From an uncultured Collinsella sp. (GTDB lineage Bacteria; Actinomycetota; Coriobacteriia; Coriobacteriales; Coriobacteriaceae): a stretch of 14,890 nucleotides of DNA. The notes below the pieces were generated by a model, which was not told where the DNA came from, made no database searches, and was given only the letters and a program-made list of their open reading frames with translations. Shown here in pieces: positions 14,814 to 14,890 of the stretch (position 1 is its first letter; each line of letters opens with the position of its first letter). The position numbers and the translations under genes are program-made. The stretch lies in the NCBI GenBank assembly GCA_934654605.1, contig CAKUGH010000037.1, positions 1 through 14,890 of the forward strand, given 5' to 3'.

Positions 14814-14853
14814 AAAAGGAGGCCTCCGCGGCGATGCGGAGGCCTCCTTTTTT
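14814..14853 (+). terminator. Rho-independent terminator, probably bidirectional
   Basis: A perfect 16-bp stem (14814-14829 with 14836-14851, of which GGAGGCCTCCGC is the GC-rich part) has a six-base loop and ends in six Ts on the plus strand and TTTT on the minus strand. It would end the nadABC-niaR transcript and possibly a minus-strand gene beyond the window. I see no gene signal in the last 37 bases. Confidence 0.88.
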
Positions 14854-14890
14854 GTGCACGGTGTACTTTTGAGTGTGCAAGTGGGGGAGT

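Overview
The window looks like chromosome from a high-GC gut actinobacterium of the class Coriobacteriia, most likely Collinsella or a close relative. This rests on GC-rich codon use, an HPK10/LytTR two-component pair, a sortase-anchored surface protein with an LPxxG-D type signal, and a nadA-nadB-nadC operon carrying its own niaR repressor. The genus is an inference; no 16S rRNA or other marker is present.

Left part (1-3444). A gene fragment of unknown function (minus strand) is followed by thioredoxin trxA (minus), with a clear minus-strand terminator between them. Divergent from trxA is a 191-aa protein (plus) that resembles a uracil-DNA glycosylase fold without the usual catalytic or iron-sulphur residues. 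It converges on a minus-strand pair: a LytTR response regulator, then an AgrC/VirS-like membrane histidine kinase, joined by a TGATG stop/start overlap.

Middle (3445-10375). A 240-bp divergent intergenic region with a strong 5'-UTR hairpin leads to one giant gene encoding a 2212-aa secreted surface protein. Its order is signal peptide, beta-helix-like region, several YDG/MBG-type beta-sandwich modules, two tandem repeats of about 460 residues, Cys/His knuckles with fixed spacing, an X2-like domain, a Thr-rich linker and an LPQSGD sorting signal. It ends in a strong terminator.

NAD region (10376-14674). A 485-bp intergenic segment holds two large dyad elements and then a nested double palindrome, read here as the NiaR operator. 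The operator overlaps a good promoter (TTGTCA, 17 bp, CATACT). Next comes nadA-nadB-nadC-niaR, tightly packed. The enzymes convert aspartate to iminoaspartate (NadB), quinolinate (NadA) and nicotinate mononucleotide (NadC). NiaR would shut the operon when niacin is available and, as the last gene, would control itself.

Right end (14675-14890). This stretch has a small hairpin, a perfect 37-bp-arm palindrome and a classic terminator; no gene is visible.

The best candidates for something undescribed are the Cys/His-knuckle surface protein, the intergenic dyad elements that share short strings, and the degenerate glycosylase-like protein. The nested operator is the best regulatory signal.
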